A stretch of 64,000 nt of DNA from Trichobilharzia regenti (Eukaryota; Platyhelminthes; Trematoda; Strigeidida; Schistosomatidae): the NCBI GenBank assembly GCA_944472135.2, contig OX235267.1, positions 18,893,452 through 18,957,451 of the forward strand. The letters run 5' to 3'. The notes under the pieces are model-generated. The model searched no databases and was not told the DNA's origin. It saw only the letters and a program-made list of their open reading frames with translations. Shown here in pieces: positions 31,861-44,989 of this stretch. The position numbers and the translations under genes are program-made. Position 1 is the first letter of the stretch. Every line of letters begins with the position of its first letter.

Positions 31861-33110
31861 AAATCGCATTCTTAATGTAAATTCTACAATTTGTCAAGTG
31901 GTCTCTAAGTTCTCTTCAAGTCGGAAAAGCCTTGACCTCTGAAAATAGGGGACTTACATTGCTTCGAACCATGTGTGGCATTTTGATGGATATTTTTTCA
32001 ACATTTATCTTAAACTTACATTACTCTGTATTGTGAACTTCAATAAATATTGTTAGCCATTAATATTTTGACTTTCTGTTTAATAATTTAACACTGTAAT
32101 AATGCCAGTAAACAGCTGTCCTGTTTGTACAAAAAAAATGAAATGGTGCAATTGTATTAGTCGAAATTTTCCTTCGAATTGTCTGAAGTAATTCAGCTGA
32201 ACGAATTTCAGTTGTTGATAAAAGTTCTTCAAAAAGTGCACGTTGCACAAACTGAGGACAAGCTGGCACTAAATAGATGTAAATTCTGATAAAATAAGTT
32301 CCGCGGAAGCTCAGGTCTATACTCAGGATACCATAAAAAACTAACAGCTCTTCCTACTTTACTGGAAATCTGATCAACCCGTGTAATGATCACTTTGTAA
32401 CAACATAAGACAAGGGCCAGGCAACAGATCGTTTTATTACGAAAATCAACACGTATCTATATATATTTATGTACAATAATAAGGCAAGCAGAAAAAGGCA
32501 GTCTTCCGATTGGTTGTTTCTCAGAAGTTGAGCAGACAAACACAGTCTTCTGATTGGTTGTTTTCGATATTTCTCGGAAAGTAGAGCCATTTATCTGCGA
32601 ATCATATTTGCCCACGTTTAAGTCTCCTGTGATTGGCTGTTGAATCAGCCTAGATTAATGCCTACCAATCAGCGTCGATTTTAATGTCTACCAACTGGCT
32701 AGCAGCCTGCTCTCACCACAACTTAACCTCAGCATAACTTTTGCTGAAATCTGTAGATGAGTATATACATTCTTTCAGAGATATTCATCAGTTATTCTTC
32801 GTTTGATTATTTGAAGTAATATCAACTTCTGAAGTGCATCTTTATATCTGATTGACTTCAGCATCTTCAAGGAGAAGATACAGTTTTTCCAAAAAAAGGA
32901 ACATCCTTCAAAATGTGTATAGTTCTTCCCATAAGGAATATCGTGACTAAATATGTGAGTGAAAATAATGAGGTTTCCATTGAGAGAGTTTTAGAATCTA
33001 TTACTAATGGTTATTTAACAGCATAAAAAGACTCATGAAGATTGTGTTTATGAAATGTGACTGTGGTAGAATCAAAATTATCCTCACATTTATTTGTCTT
33101 ACAGACATTA
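31861..33110. other. Non-coding stretch with small internal repeats
   Basis: GATTGGTTGTTT occurs twice (about 32508 and 32550), each after a CAGTCTTC-type run, giving a short tandem duplication of about 42 bases. No gene or element end could be fixed. Confidence 0.35.
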
Positions 33111-33120
33111 GGCTCTTTAG

Positions 33121-33340
33121 TATTAGATGGTTGGAATCAATCAGCAGGAAGCCTTGGACTTAGGTTTCGTGCTAGTTGTCACTGATTAGTCAGCAAGGCA
33201 CATCTGCTACCTTGGAAGAACAGTCCCTACTGAGGTTCGAACCAATCTAATACCGAAAGTTCACAGTGCACCGTGATAGCAAGCCCTATTGCAAACTTGA
33301 CTTATATGATTCAGTCCGCACCACAGATAGGACTAAACAC
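33121..33340 (-). mobile_element. tRNA-derived SINE (family 2), copy 1
   Basis: Shares with 34141-34330 the runs CAGGAAGCC, TAGG(T/C)TTCGTGCTAG, CAGCAAGGC and a B-box-like GAGGTTCGAACC, in the same order. The tRNA-like promoter lies on the minus strand. This copy is the more diverged of the two. Confidence 0.5.
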
Positions 33341-33811
33341 ACTAGACTAGTTACTGACTAGTATCCAATCAAAAAGACTGGGTTCATTACACATGAAAAA
33401 GCATTGGGTAACTGTTATATATTTAGTTCACAGTGCTGAAGCAGTAGCATGAAATGCAGCTGAAAACAATTATTTGTGTCGGTGAAATTTGACTATAAAA
33501 TACCGTATTGTAAAAAGCAACACGTTATTTTTTATTTTCATTAGGTATTTGATTATAAATTAACTGTTTTCTTAATCCACGAACTTGATTTACAGAATTA
33601 TTTTCAAACATTTAAGTTTTTAATTGTGTTACGTAGAATTATTATTCGAAAGTAAGTTTCAGGTCATAATAAACTTTTCATGAATCATTGTTCGTGCTAT
33701 TTCAAGACCCCGCTATTCTCTGATATGAAGAAGAAAGAAGAAATTATTGAATGCGTTTGAATGCTGTGCTTATAATTAATTAATTAACGGAATTAAAAAA
33801 ACGCTCAGTGT

Positions 33812-34035
33812 TCAGAATGGCACGGTGACATAGTGGTTACGACTCTCGCCGACCATGCACATGGTCCGGGGTTCGAGCCCACGCCGACGCACACATTTTA
33901 TCTATGGTCGGCCTGCGAATTTTGGGCTACCGATATCTACGCTGAAAATTTCACACTTGTCCCAGAAATACGGTGTGGAATCAAGCTGTAATCAAAAATA
34001 TAAAAATTTATAAATATAAAAAATATATAAAATTT
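33812..34035 (+). mobile_element. tRNA-derived SINE (family 1), plus strand, copy 2
   Basis: B box GGTTCGAGCCC at 33870-33880. The body (GGTCGGCCTGCGAATTTTGG, ATACGGTGTGGAATCAAGCT) matches 24234-24425 and the inverted copy at 56331-56500. It ends in an A-rich (AAATATAAA)-type tail. Confidence 0.75.
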
Positions 34036-34129
34036 GCATCTAACGTCTGTTGTTAGTCTGAAGGATGGTGTAGTATATTTTTAGTAACCATTCAAGCTTC
34101 TTTTTGTGTGATAAATTGTATTCTGATGG

Positions 34130-34370
34130 AACCAAGAATTCGATGGTTGCAGGCAATGGGCAGGAAGCCATGCACCTAGGCTTCGTGCTAGCTGGCACTC
34201 ATCAGCAAGGCGTAATTGAAACTTCGAAGGAACTCATGTCCCTTCTGAGATTCAAACCTGCGTCACCCTACGCTGCAGTCTGATAGGTTACCGTTGAGCT
34301 ATTCGGACTCGTGATTGACCTCCTGTAGGACCGTAGTGGTTACTTTGACTAAACACTAGTAACTAGTGTG
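34130..34370 (-). mobile_element. tRNA-derived SINE (family 2), copy 2
   Basis: On the minus strand, AGCTCAACGGTAAC resembles an A box and GGTTTGAATCTC a B box. The rest matches 33121-33340 in order, in the same orientation, about 1 kb away. Limits are approximate. Confidence 0.55.
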
Positions 34371-34827
34371 ATGTGTCTATTCCTTTCTTCGGCGCAGACT
34401 GAATTCTATTAGTCTGTTCAGTGTGTCATAGGTTGTGTTAGGTAAGTATCTTTCATATAACTGTGAGTACTCGTGATTTGTCAAAATTCCATAAACCATG
34501 ATACTTCTCTTCCTTAATGTCCATAAAGTGTGAAATGCAGAGACAGAACATAAAATATAAGCCCATCGCGTTGATTTACTTGCAGACAATGAATTTAGTA
34601 TGATCTCATTTTTCCTCTGATGAAAAAAAACTCAAAGAGAGTAAAATAGAATACCTGTGAGGTGTTTGAGGCTGACAAGCCCGCTCAGGTTGCATAAAGA
34701 ATGACTGAATCATTTCAAACACTTGATGTTTTATAGAGTAGAAGAGGTCGGTGAAACAGCATTGATACAAGAGTGAAGTCAAGCAGCAGGAACAGAGACA
34801 GAGTATAATTTACAAGGTGAAAGAAGA

Positions 34828-36260
34828 GTTTGGGCGCAGTGGTAGAAAATAACCCCATATTAGGAAAGATTCTTTCACATAACGCACAACACCACAGTAT
34901 TAATAACCTTATTACTTTGCAAGTACAATTTATCACTCATAATCTTATCATTATATTCACACGAATTCATAATTTGTTCCATATATTTATTTCACTTCCC
35001 CTTGTTATCCATTGTAATGTTCCATGTATCCGATTTAAGCATTGCGTTGCGCTGATTCGATAAATAAAGATTGTGTGATTGATCTCTCTCTGTCTCTACC
35101 TAACTGGTTTATTTTTTATAACTTTCACCCTGTTCCACCCTATTTAAAAATGCATATCACTTAATGCATTATAAGGTCTAAGTATTTTTTAACTTAGTAC
35201 GGTCAATCATTTTAGATCTAGTTAACTCTCATATCTCAATGATATTATTTACCCCAGGATTCTGATGTTTCTTCTTTACGCTGTAGCAATATCGAGGCTA
35301 TAATTTGCCTAATATTAAAATATTTTCATCACTTACATTACCATTATTTTCTATACTGTTTGTCTTACGTTCCTAATAAAATTTTATGATTATTTATTTA
35401 TGTTTTCTTTATTTGAGTGATCTTACTGTTTAAATCACTTTATTTACTAGCTCAATTTCTGGCTCGCGTATTTGAACTCTCTACTTAACCTATGTTTCCT
35501 GACTATGGTTGGGTTTATTCAATGTCTTTGTAGAAATTTATTGGTTTTTATAGATGTTATTATCAAACACATTACCCTGTTTCCGTTTTATTTTACAGCC
35601 TAGCACAGCTAACTTGCCATGTTAATTTTCTGACTCACAAATGAATTCAATTTCATTTACAAATTAGTTTGCATGCGTAAGGAAACTCGGGATATGTTCA
35701 GATTTGAAAACAGAGGATGCACCACTCACATATTTATACTATCCACTAGGAGGAGTATTAGACCTTCTTGGTGCTTTACCCTCCCAGATTTCTATATATA
35801 TGTCTATAACTGTTGCGGATTTTAATGATTCGAATGCTAACCTATTTGTTTGTTTGTATATCCTTTTGGAAATTTGACTAGCGTGGAGATGAGGCATAAT
35901 TGCGTACCTGGTACCATTCTACCTATCGAGAAATTAGTTCTGTTTGTGAGTTCAGGATCGATTTCCAGTTCACTCCTAACTACCCCAATAGCTGTGATAA
36001 AAGGAATATTAGTGTGCAAACGTGTTACTACAAAACTGATCTATTTATCATCCTTTTCTATTTATAATTTTACGTAGGTTCCTTTGCATTATGTGAGAAC
36101 AGATTAGCCGAGGATCTAAAAAGTTTTCAATAAGACATCATACTGACGCGAAATATTTGGTTAACTCAAATATTTGGATGTTGCTTAAGTTAAATATTAG
36201 CTTTAGAAATTTCGATAGAACCGTATATTCTACTAGGAATATTAGTTCTGGGCATTGAAA
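34828..36260 (-). pseudogene. Decayed minus-strand PLE of the 25-kb family
   Basis: The RT remains are MPRTNIPSRIYGSIEISK (about 36195-36260) and LHTNIPFITAIGV with SELEIDPELTNRTNFSIGR (35837-36019), matching the equivalent part of the RT at 26001-26870. The left end (34828-35030) is a degenerate LTR-like segment (GCGCAGTGGTAGA, then TCACTCATAATCTTATCA and TTGTTCCATATATTTA). The stretch between 35040 and 35800 is thumb/endonuclease sequence too decayed to read. No catalytic box is recognisable. Confidence 0.6.
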
Positions 36261-36377
36261 CATAATTTTATCTCACCAAGAAATGACGTCATTCGACGTA
36301 CTAGATCAGATGCAGATTTTAATATTTTATTCATAACATTGTCTGCAGGTCATCTAATCGCCTCATAGGATCTGTTT

Positions 36378-36960
36378 CAATATAAGTATAAAACTAGGGC
36401 ATTGTGGTAGAGTATAACTCCATAATGGATAAGATTTTATTTTTATAAATTTCACAGTATTATACAGTAATATTAACTGATGACGTTTCGATAATTGTAT
36501 TGGTAACATTGAAATAATGTGTAATCATCAGGTTTTTATTTGTCAACAACTACGTTGAAGCTTAATCTTTTTTTTATTATTTTTCTTTAAACACAGCATG
36601 ACTCTCATGCTTACAGGTCTATCACCCCCTTTGTTTTGTCGTCTTAGAAAAATCTCAGCCAATGCAGTGTATCAATCTGCACACGACAGAATGGGACACA
36701 GTGAAAATATCAACCAGTAATATTGTTAAGTTACAAGAGAGACCAGTCAACCAATCTGTATTCATCGAATCAACATTAAACACTTTCAGTAAAAATGACG
36801 CAACGCCTGCATCGGATACATGGAAAATTACAATAAATAACAAGGGGAAGTGAAATAAATATATGGAACAAATTATGAATTCGTGTGAATATACTGATAT
36901 GATTATGAGCGATTAATTGGGCTCAAAAAATCATTCAGTTATCATTTATGCATCACTGTG
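36378..36960 (+). mobile_element. Internally deleted PLE, plus strand
   Basis: It starts AATATAAGTATAAAAC, like the termini at 23597 and 25149, followed by an inverted LTR-like segment up to TGATGACGTTTCGA (36478-36491). Then comes only the end of the endonuclease ORF (36662-36853: WDTVKISTSNIVKLQERP, SVFIESTLNTFSKNDA), and then a hammerhead-like hairpin at 36892-36940. The RT is absent. It resembles a halfway form between the coding PLE at 25149 and the 231-bp mini-element. Confidence 0.55.
36892..36940 (+). ncRNA. Degenerate hammerhead-like hairpin
   Basis: ACTGATATGATT and AATCATTCAGT can pair with one bulge. The inner hairpin is GAGC/GGCTC, and the GAAACGTC box has decayed to AAAAAATC. 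Probably inactive. Confidence 0.35.
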
Positions 36961-36962
36961 AA

Positions 36963-37274
36963 TTATGTCGGAGAATTATTGTTATAAGGATCCAACGTGT
37001 GCACTGTGGTAGAGTATAACTTCCATATCTCTGATATTTGTGTTGAGTCATTTCTATTGCATCTGTTGGGTGTGGACTCGATGAACCAGGACTTAGTATT
37101 CACTCTGTCTCTCCACCTACCCATATTACGTTTTAGAATTTCGCCTATTTCCCAATCTATTGTATGGTTGTGTGTTAATGCATGCAATGCAATTGCTGAG
37201 TTTTTCTGAATTACTTGTCTCAGCGCAATACCAGAGATATGGAGCATATTATTACCAGTCAAATAAAAGGACAA
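36963..37274 (-). pseudogene. PLE endonuclease C-terminal fragment, minus strand
   Basis: The 103-codon frame contains KNSAIALHALTHNHTIDW, GRWRDRVNTKSWFIES and PNRCNRNDSTQISEIWKL, almost the same as the end of 25318-25971. The Y-I-G catalytic part is missing. At its left (36990-37025) it is joined to a piece of the LTR-like sequence (GTGCACTGTGGTAGAGTATAA), so a deletion removed the region between. Confidence 0.7.
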
Positions 37275-37439
37275 TAAATAATGTTCAAATGTATCAATTC
37301 ACACTATACCATTCTACTTATTTTTACATCTTATTTTCTATTTGATTGTATTTGACTGAAAACACATTGTTTCTGAATGTATATTATCTTATATTGATTC
37401 TATTCAAATGTCTAATCAATTTTACTCATGTATATAAAT

Positions 37440-37615
37440 GAAGCAAGAAAGTTGTGTGAGTGCCCTGATATGAAAATGAGCAATAATTTGTGCTCAAAAC
37501 GTCACCAGTTAATATTACTGTATAACACTGTGATTTTATAAAAAATAAAATTTCATCCATACTAGAGTTATGTCACAGAATCTTTATAAATATGGAATTA
37601 TATTCTACCACAGTG
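37440..37615 (+). repeat. PLE LTR-like fragment with hammerhead-like hairpin
   Basis: It contains CTGATATGAAAATGAGCA, then the hairpin GAGCA/TGCTC, then AAAACGTC and ACCAG (37463-37511), and continues with TTACTGTATAACACTGTGA as in the 25-kb element. The right end is truncated after CTACCACAGTGC. The GAAAC box has become AAAAC. Confidence 0.6.
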
Positions 37616-37619
37616 CCAA

Positions 37620-39040
37620 AAATTCCTTACCTACGTTTTTGACTGTCGTCAACTTCTGCTTTTGATGTCCACCCGCTCAATGGTTCATATTCCGCTTTAC
37701 CAACCTTCTCGCCCTTAGGAATTTTGAGGTATGTGAATTGATCCAGCCACCCTACATGGTCTCATGCTTTATGCAGTCTGAACAGCTTTGTCTGCCCCAA
37801 TCATCTCACAGACATTCTAACTTCGTATCCTTACACTTTTGTGTTCATTTATGGTTAGAAGAAACCAAAATGAATCTTTTGTGTACAAGTAAGTTACTGA
37901 GATGAATCTCTATCACATTTTCCACTTCTGCATTCACAGATAACCGGTGCACATTTATGAAGCTTTAGTGAAGTTATTATTTCATCACGGAGGAATCTAA
38001 TAGGGATTTTAGTGGAATATTGAGCTTTAACTGAAGTCGGATTGTATCAAAGAAACGGTTAACTGCATGTATAATAAACTCCTAATAAAACAATAAAAAA
38101 TACTCACCTGTAGGCCTATTCCGTTGAAATACAGGCAGCTTATTACATGCAGATACACATCTGATGTTTGAAAAGAGTGAAGGTGTGGTAGTATTTATAT
38201 AATCAAAATATCTGTCATTTATTTTATGTTTATAGGCTTCAGTTCTGTTTTTGAGGACTGCTTATTCAGACAAACCAGAAAAATGTTTATCTGAAATAAG
38301 ACATTGTCACTTACATTCCATATCTAAGTGGAAGACGAACCACACAATTTAAGGAAAATCATTAAGTTATATTTAAAATTCCGCATCAATATGCCTTATT
38401 TATTAAATTACTTAACCCATCGAAGAGGTTAAGAAAATGCAGTTGTCAGAACGTATCATTTTTTTAGACCAGTCATAATCTTTCAGCAGATATTATAACA
38501 GGTGTGTAGTCAATGATGATCCAGGTGACATTCTAAAACATTAACTTATTCTCTAAAATTTCTGAACACCACATCGTATCAAAATCAATTCTGTATATTG
38601 AAACATCATGCATTCACTCCCGCTGACAAATTTGAATAAAGCAAGAACAACAGTGATTTGTGTAGAATAATATGGTACGATCATTTATTTCGTTGGCTTC
38701 TCATCAACTGCTTACATCCTAAATAAATTATGAGGTTTACGTGCAGAAAAGTTTTAACATACTTGCACATTGTACATGATGTCAGTTGACAAAAGGTTCC
38801 ACAATTAGTGAACAATGCTCAGAAAATTGCGCTTATATAGTTTTCACACGAGCAGTTCAAGTTTAAACAAAATAAATGTATGCATACAATGGTAAAGGAG
38901 TAACGTATCAAAGACAAGAGATGTGTAAAATGCTTAGTGACTAATAAGATACGTAACAATGTACTGAGTTCAACTCAAATCATAGAAACAAGAGACAAGC
39001 AAAATTACACTGTATCAAAGAGGTGAGGTTAAAGCCAAAG
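37620..39040. other. Non-coding stretch
   Basis: No frames or elements recognised. The run ATTCTCTAAAATTT occurs at about 38548 and again at about 40734, on either side of the PLE at 39.05-40.7 kb. Confidence 0.35.
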
Positions 39041-39049
39041 ATTACGTAT

Positions 39050-40700
39050 TCAAATTAGAGAATAAAGATATCCAGTTGCCAGGGCAAGGAAAAACTAATA
39101 ACTGCTTCTTCCTGAACACATAAATCTGGTTTAAAGTGTTTGATAGAAATTGCCTCGGCAAACTTGAGGAGAATCGAGCTCCTTTGTCCATTGATAATTT
39201 TAAAGGATTTCGTGATTTCCACCTCATGACCCATATCCAGGAGATGTCTGGTAATGGCACTATCATAAGAGTTTGTTCCTTTGAGACGTAGGCTGTCCGG
39301 CTCACGTTTAGAAAATCGGAAGTGTCCCCTTCTTTCTGTTATCCCAAAGTAACTGCTTCCGCAGACATACGTAAATTTGTAAAAACAGTTTGAGTTAACA
39401 TGTACACTGCACCAAAGATCATGTTGTTTGATGGATGGAAACTAACCTAGTTGTAGGATAGGCTCTGGTTAGTGACATACTCAGTCTTCTGTTGAACATT
39501 TCTGCAATTTTTCCACCTTTAAAATCTAATTGAATGAAGACTGGCTTTTTTCAACTGTGATTTTCTGGGTATTTGAGCCTTCACATCTTCCATATTTGTT
39601 AATGAATTTTTGAGGATAACCGTTGTTTTTCAGCAATTTTTCGAGAATCATAAATTCATCCTCTAGTTTCTCTGCAGAGCGTATTCTCCTCGCTCTTTGG
39701 TATATACAGTCTTAACTAGTGCTCGTTTATATCCATTTGAAAAAACTATTAAGATGTAAGTATTGTCCATTCTATGTCAACTTCCGGTAAATTTAATTCT
39801 GGAGACTACCATCTTCTGGGCATTGCATGGCGATGTCAAGGAAATGGAACTTTCCATCATTTTCATGTTCCATAGCAAATTAAATATTTGTATGTGCGTT
39901 GTTAAATAATCTGAGTGGTTAGGAAGCATGACTTTCATTGTTGCACACTACAAATGTGACATCGACATATCGAGAATAGGAAGTTGTTTCGTCGATTGCA
40001 TGATTCAACTTTGTTTTCTCAAGGTTTGACATGAAGATATCTACTAAAACGGGGCCGAGTGGACTGCCCACAGCTACACCACCTATTTTTCGGTAAAGAT
40101 TGTTGTCACACTGGAATTGCACGTCCATGGTACACTTTAGCAGTAGATGTTTGAATTCCGACTCTAGTAGTGGGAGAAGATCAGACTGTTGACAAATGAG
40201 CTTAATGTTTTCATTGATTGGGATCATTGTGAACAAGGAGATTGCATCAAATGACTCCATGAACTCCATGTGCTTCACACTTTTGGCAAAGTGAAATGAG
40301 TCTTTCATGGTGTTTACTTCTTGCCGTCGACGAATGAGTTCCAAGTTCTCCACAAGCCAACGGGCATCATTATGCTGGGGAGAGTTGGTCATCGAAACTA
40401 TAGGTCTGAGAGGGATTTCTTTCTTGTGTGTCTTTGGAAGGCCACACATGCGTGACAAACGGGATCCTCAGGATTTCAGTTCATTGTATCTATTGCTGTC
40501 AATCAATTTCTTCTTTAGAAGATCCCTCGTTACGTTTGTGATGCGTTTTTCAGTTGCATCTGTCTTGTCTTTCTGGCAGTCGTCGACTTTAAACTTCAAC
40601 GGGTCATTCAGCACAGTTTGAATCTTTGTGATGTAGTCATCTTTGTCCATCAGCACCACTCCTGAGCCTCTGTCAGGTCACAGTATGACGATTTTGTCAC
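39050..40700 (-). pseudogene. Minus-strand PLE with mutated RT active site
   Basis: From right to left on the minus strand: RGSGVVLMDKDDYITKI (40640-40690) with LLKKKLIDSNRYNEL, then the RT at 39919-40458 (CGLPKTHKKEIPLRPIVS, MTNSPQHNDARWLVENLE, SFDAISLFTMIPI, GGVAVGSPLGPVLVDIFMSN, SRYVDVTFVVC), a decayed thumb, and near 39330-39420 the endonuclease start CFYKFTYVCGSSYFG. The catalytic YVDD reads YVDV, A-M-G-S is A-V-G-S, and YIG is YFG. Frame breaks lie near 40465, 39900 and 39300. It starts abruptly at about 40700, so the N-terminal part is missing. Confidence 0.75.
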
Positions 40701-40709
40701 ACTGTCATA

Positions 40710-42241
40710 ACATAATAAAATAAAAATTAATATATTCTCTAAAATTTACAAATAACATATCAAGGTACAATCAGTTCTCCAGATTGAACCAGGTTTCTTT
40801 GTACTCAAGAGTGACCGAAACCGTTTATTTCTTGAGGTGATGATTTAAAATACTGTACAGCGAAGAAGAATTCAACCAATTCGTTTTCAATACTAGAATT
40901 TTTTAAATAAAACTACTTCGCCTTTATGCTTCCTGGTTAATTTTTGTGATGATAAGTCATGGCGGCTTCTCATAAATAACGATTAACTGATGTAAATAAA
41001 TGCATTACACACGAAAAGACCTGAATGGAATTACGCAACAACGGGGTCTATTTCACGAAGTCTCCTATCAAATTTTTGAGATGTAAAGTTTGCTTACGTG
41101 AATTATCCCAATATTAGTCCAGGAAAAATAGGTGGGCGGAAAAGACTGACACTTTATTCATTGCAGGTGAAGTCTTTTAAATTGAACCTTTCTAAGAGTA
41201 GAAGTATTATTAACTAAATACTAACTAGAGTCACTCAACTAAATTTGGGATAGCAGATTCAGTATCAGTCAGTAACCACTTTTCAGTATTCTACATTTCA
41301 TATTTCAAAATTATCTCATGCTTGTTTTATTCACATGGATCTCATTAACAAATAAAATTAGTTGAAATCAAGTGCCTAGGGGAAAAGATTTAAAATTGCT
41401 TTGAAACCAAAATGCACATCCGTCAATTAACTTACATTTTTGGTCTTGATAATGAAAGCGAATATAATGACAAACACGTAAACTAAATGTAGAACACATG
41501 GAAAACGAGTTATTTAAATAATTTAAAATCTGGTATTGATTCCCCAAAATGTTAATCACGTAATAGTGCAAAAAAATTAGAAATGTAAAGAATGATGATG
41601 TCAATAGTCACTACTAAAGAGTCAGACAAAAATGACAACACCGATCATTGCTTCATGTAATTCATAGGTTCTGAGTAGTTCAGAGTTTTCGTTTGTTATT
41701 AGCCCTCAAATCACTTCTAGAAATCAGCTCGTATTCACCTAATTTAGACAGCGAATTGCGGAGACTCTCTTAAAAATCCCTAAGTGGAAAGTATAAATCG
41801 TCTCCCTTGAAAATCATCGGTTCTGAACGTGGATATACTTTAGGTCTTATCAGTGGACGCAGACATTGCATTTATTTCAAGAGTTTCGTATATAATAATG
41901 TCAGAGGCATATTTAAAAAAACGCCCAGAAATTCCTATGAAACCAGAAAATTCTCTAAATTGAATTATCTCCATGTCCGTATCATCTGAAAAAATCAGAA
42001 AACAGTAACTGAAAGTAAAATATAAACTTACAAAAATCAGCTATATCAAAATTCAAAACAAGGAAGAAAACAAATAGCATATTAACAAGAAAGCAATTAC
42101 AGAGTAATTGTAAAATAAAAATAAAGACTCAAATCCAATAAAACACGGTGACCTAAAAGGTCAAAATAAGCTTCAAAAATTATTGTCTAAAATCTCAACT
42201 ACATTAAAAACTATGAGCAAAATATATATCTATAAATACCA
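40710..42241. other. Non-coding stretch
   Basis: Only small motif-free frames (41368-41604, 41807-41989). A run ACTTACATTTTTGGTCTTGA near 41430 has diverged relatives near 50937 and 53920, part of the local duplication described at 42-54 kb. Confidence 0.4.
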
Positions 42242-43198
42242 CAGAAAATATGCCATAATAAAAGTATGAAGGATTTCATGGATTTACCACGAAGAGCACC
42301 ACATTCATAGCCAAAATCTCCGTGGGGAATCAGTGTGCTGAGGAACGAGGATAACTGTTTTCTGCCTAATAAAACACTTGTCATTACTCCATTATGGAGC
42401 AGATTTCAACATGAGTGAAATGGCATTAATAGGACGTGCCTATAATTATCGGACATTTTCAGTCTAGTGATTTCATCTTAGTCTATTGTGTCCACGTTTT
42501 CGACATTGTTATTATGAGACATAAGAAGCGCGACTTTCATGCTGTAGTTATCCATTGGCACAATGTGACTCATACAGTGATTAACTGACACCATGTATTC
42601 AGCAGTTCGTAATGACCGAATTTATTGCGTCAGCCTACTCGCCCCATAAGCCAGAGGTTCTGAGCCATACGTTCGGTGAGATTGCCAGTGGTCACTGCCG
42701 AAGTGTATGAAAGCAAACTGACCCCACCGTACAGCATTTCATGTTATTCAGTGGTTCTCAGAATTCAAACTCTGCAAGGAGTAGTCGATCTCTCGGAAAT
42801 TTTCAGATAACAGATTCGATTCTAAACATATAACTAATGGTTATATGTATTCAGTAAATGCAATGTTACATCTTGAGTGAGTTAGTTTAAGTTCAGTGTA
42901 TATATTGCCTGTCGAAAGTATTATTAACGATATTGTGCGTTGTTGTCATTGTACAGTTAGCGGGAATAATTTATTAGCCTGAACTAGAAATGTGATGCTG
43001 ATGGAATCAACTATGCTTTCACCACAGTATTTTCTTCACTCAGATGCCTTTATAACATATTGTTGTGCAATCATCTGCACGTAAAACATATTTATAATTG
43101 TGCATGCCATGTTTGTGGATTTGTATAATGGAACTAGATCACTGACTGAGATTGTTCTGCAGCATTTGGAAGCAAAGGAGCATAATGTTAACTTCGTC
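42242..43198. repeat. 957-bp direct duplication, copy 1
   Basis: Matches 47895-48851 base for base in length (957 against 957, offset 5653), with about 15 single-base differences by eye. The homology starts at CAGAAAATAT and stops after ACTTCGTC. It is non-coding; no terminal repeats or target duplications are present. Confidence 0.9.
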
Positions 43199-44985
43199 GG
43201 TTGTGGGCATGTGCAGTTGTTTTAATAAGGTAATTCTGTACCTTTCAGCGCAGGTTAACTTTCTTTTAACATCATTTTCTTTTCAAAAAATCAGAAATAA
43301 TAATGACTGCAGTGTATTTCACAGTTCCATCAGAAGTCTAGAATAAAAATGTGCTTGTTGGTAGATGAATTTAATTTAGCGTTGGGCAGATGTGAAGAAA
43401 TACACCTAAATTAACCAGCGAAATTTGATGAAGCGACTTACCCGTTACAGCTAATTTAATGACATTTCGGTGAATTCACACGACAAAATCCAATAGTTAG
43501 TTGAAAGCACTGTCACAAAACTGATATCGCTTAACAAACAATGTATTGCATTAAAAACATTAGTAAGCAACAGTTGTCGTGGGTTACTTGTTTTGCATCT
43601 ACTTGTGAACAGTGAGTATTTGATAAGATCAAGTAACTACTGATGACGCAGACCACTTATCGTAATATAAATTAAGATGATTTGATGGACATATCACGAA
43701 TCATAACCTACTGTGAACAGCTTTCTGTAGTGATTTATTATTTACTGTACTAGGGAACCAATGCTTTTGCTTGTTTCCTAAACGTCGTAGGAAGTTTTCA
43801 GTGGCTGCCTTCTTAATTCACTAGACTTTTTTAATCTATAAAAATCCATCAGTTTTACTCAAACGGAGGTTATTTTATTCTTCATATTACTAAAATGATT
43901 CTTAGTTGATTCTCTCATACAAGTACATTTTAGTTTCTAGCATTCACTCAACGAAATCATCAGAGGCTATACAGTCGTGTTTATATTGACCATAAATATA
44001 AAGTAGTCCATTATTGGGTAGTAAGTGTGACATAATTGATGTAATCACTTAGAAGTGGCTTCAAAAGTAAAACTGAAAGTTATAAAATAAGTAACACTCA
44101 ACGGCATAAAGGAATGGGTATTTTTTGGTGATTTTATACAGAGCGAGAACCCTGTGGCAGTGAAAGAAAGTGATAGGTCTCTTTAATTTCCTCTCAGGCT
44201 TGCCATGACGAATACAAGAATCAGCTTTCTGAAGACCTGTTTAGATAGGGAGAAATATCCCAAACACTACTTAAAATGTCTTCATCGCAAGCATATTCAC
44301 CTAAATCATCGTTCTTTGAAACGTGATTAATGAAATAAAATCTCGCAAACCAGAGATAGAAGGGAACATTTCATTAGAAAGACACGCTTTGTTCGAGTTG
44401 TCAGACGTGGAGGAGAGAAATTATTGAACTACACTGTTTCAGTTTCAAAAAGACATTGTGAAGACACAAAGCTGAAACTTGCAAATTCTCTTAAAGTAGC
44501 TGACAATTATTCGCGTTCCCCGTCACATCAGAGAAATGCGTTTTCGACTACTATGGTATATCATTAACTGCTATCCTATTGCAAGCTTTGTCGTTGAGTC
44601 CGAAATTCTGATTTATTTCGACAATTTCGAGTGACTTGGATATAAAAGTCAAGTGTGAAGCACTGATCCGTCAGAAAATGATCTTCTCCCAGTGTCAAAC
44701 AAACCATATGAGCAATTTAAGTGTACGGTAATAAATTGTTGTCAACAATATGTCACTACTAAACCAAATGTTAAGTGATTGATTTCAGCTTAGCGCAGAA
44801 AGCAACTACGTGATAGTTTAGGTAATAAAGAATTGCTGCTGATCCATCTCGGTAAAGGTACTGGCACCGCCCCAAATAATCGTCACTACTATGTCGATTA
44901 AATGTTAACCATGACATCAGATGAAAACAGTTTTTAAAAAGAAAGTAATTAGAAACGTGAAGATTTTCAAATGAAATAGAAGACA
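43199..44985. other. Non-coding stretch between duplicated block and PLE
   Basis: Includes about 43580-43740, a diverged relative of about 49235-49400. The spacing from the 957-bp block is the same in both places, so the duplication originally extended further. Confidence 0.4.
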
Positions 44986-44989
44986 ATAC

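Noticed and set aside
32398..32740. A solo LTR starting TGTAACA
   Set aside because: Only the start resembles an LTR; no matching end, partner copy or target duplication was found in the window.
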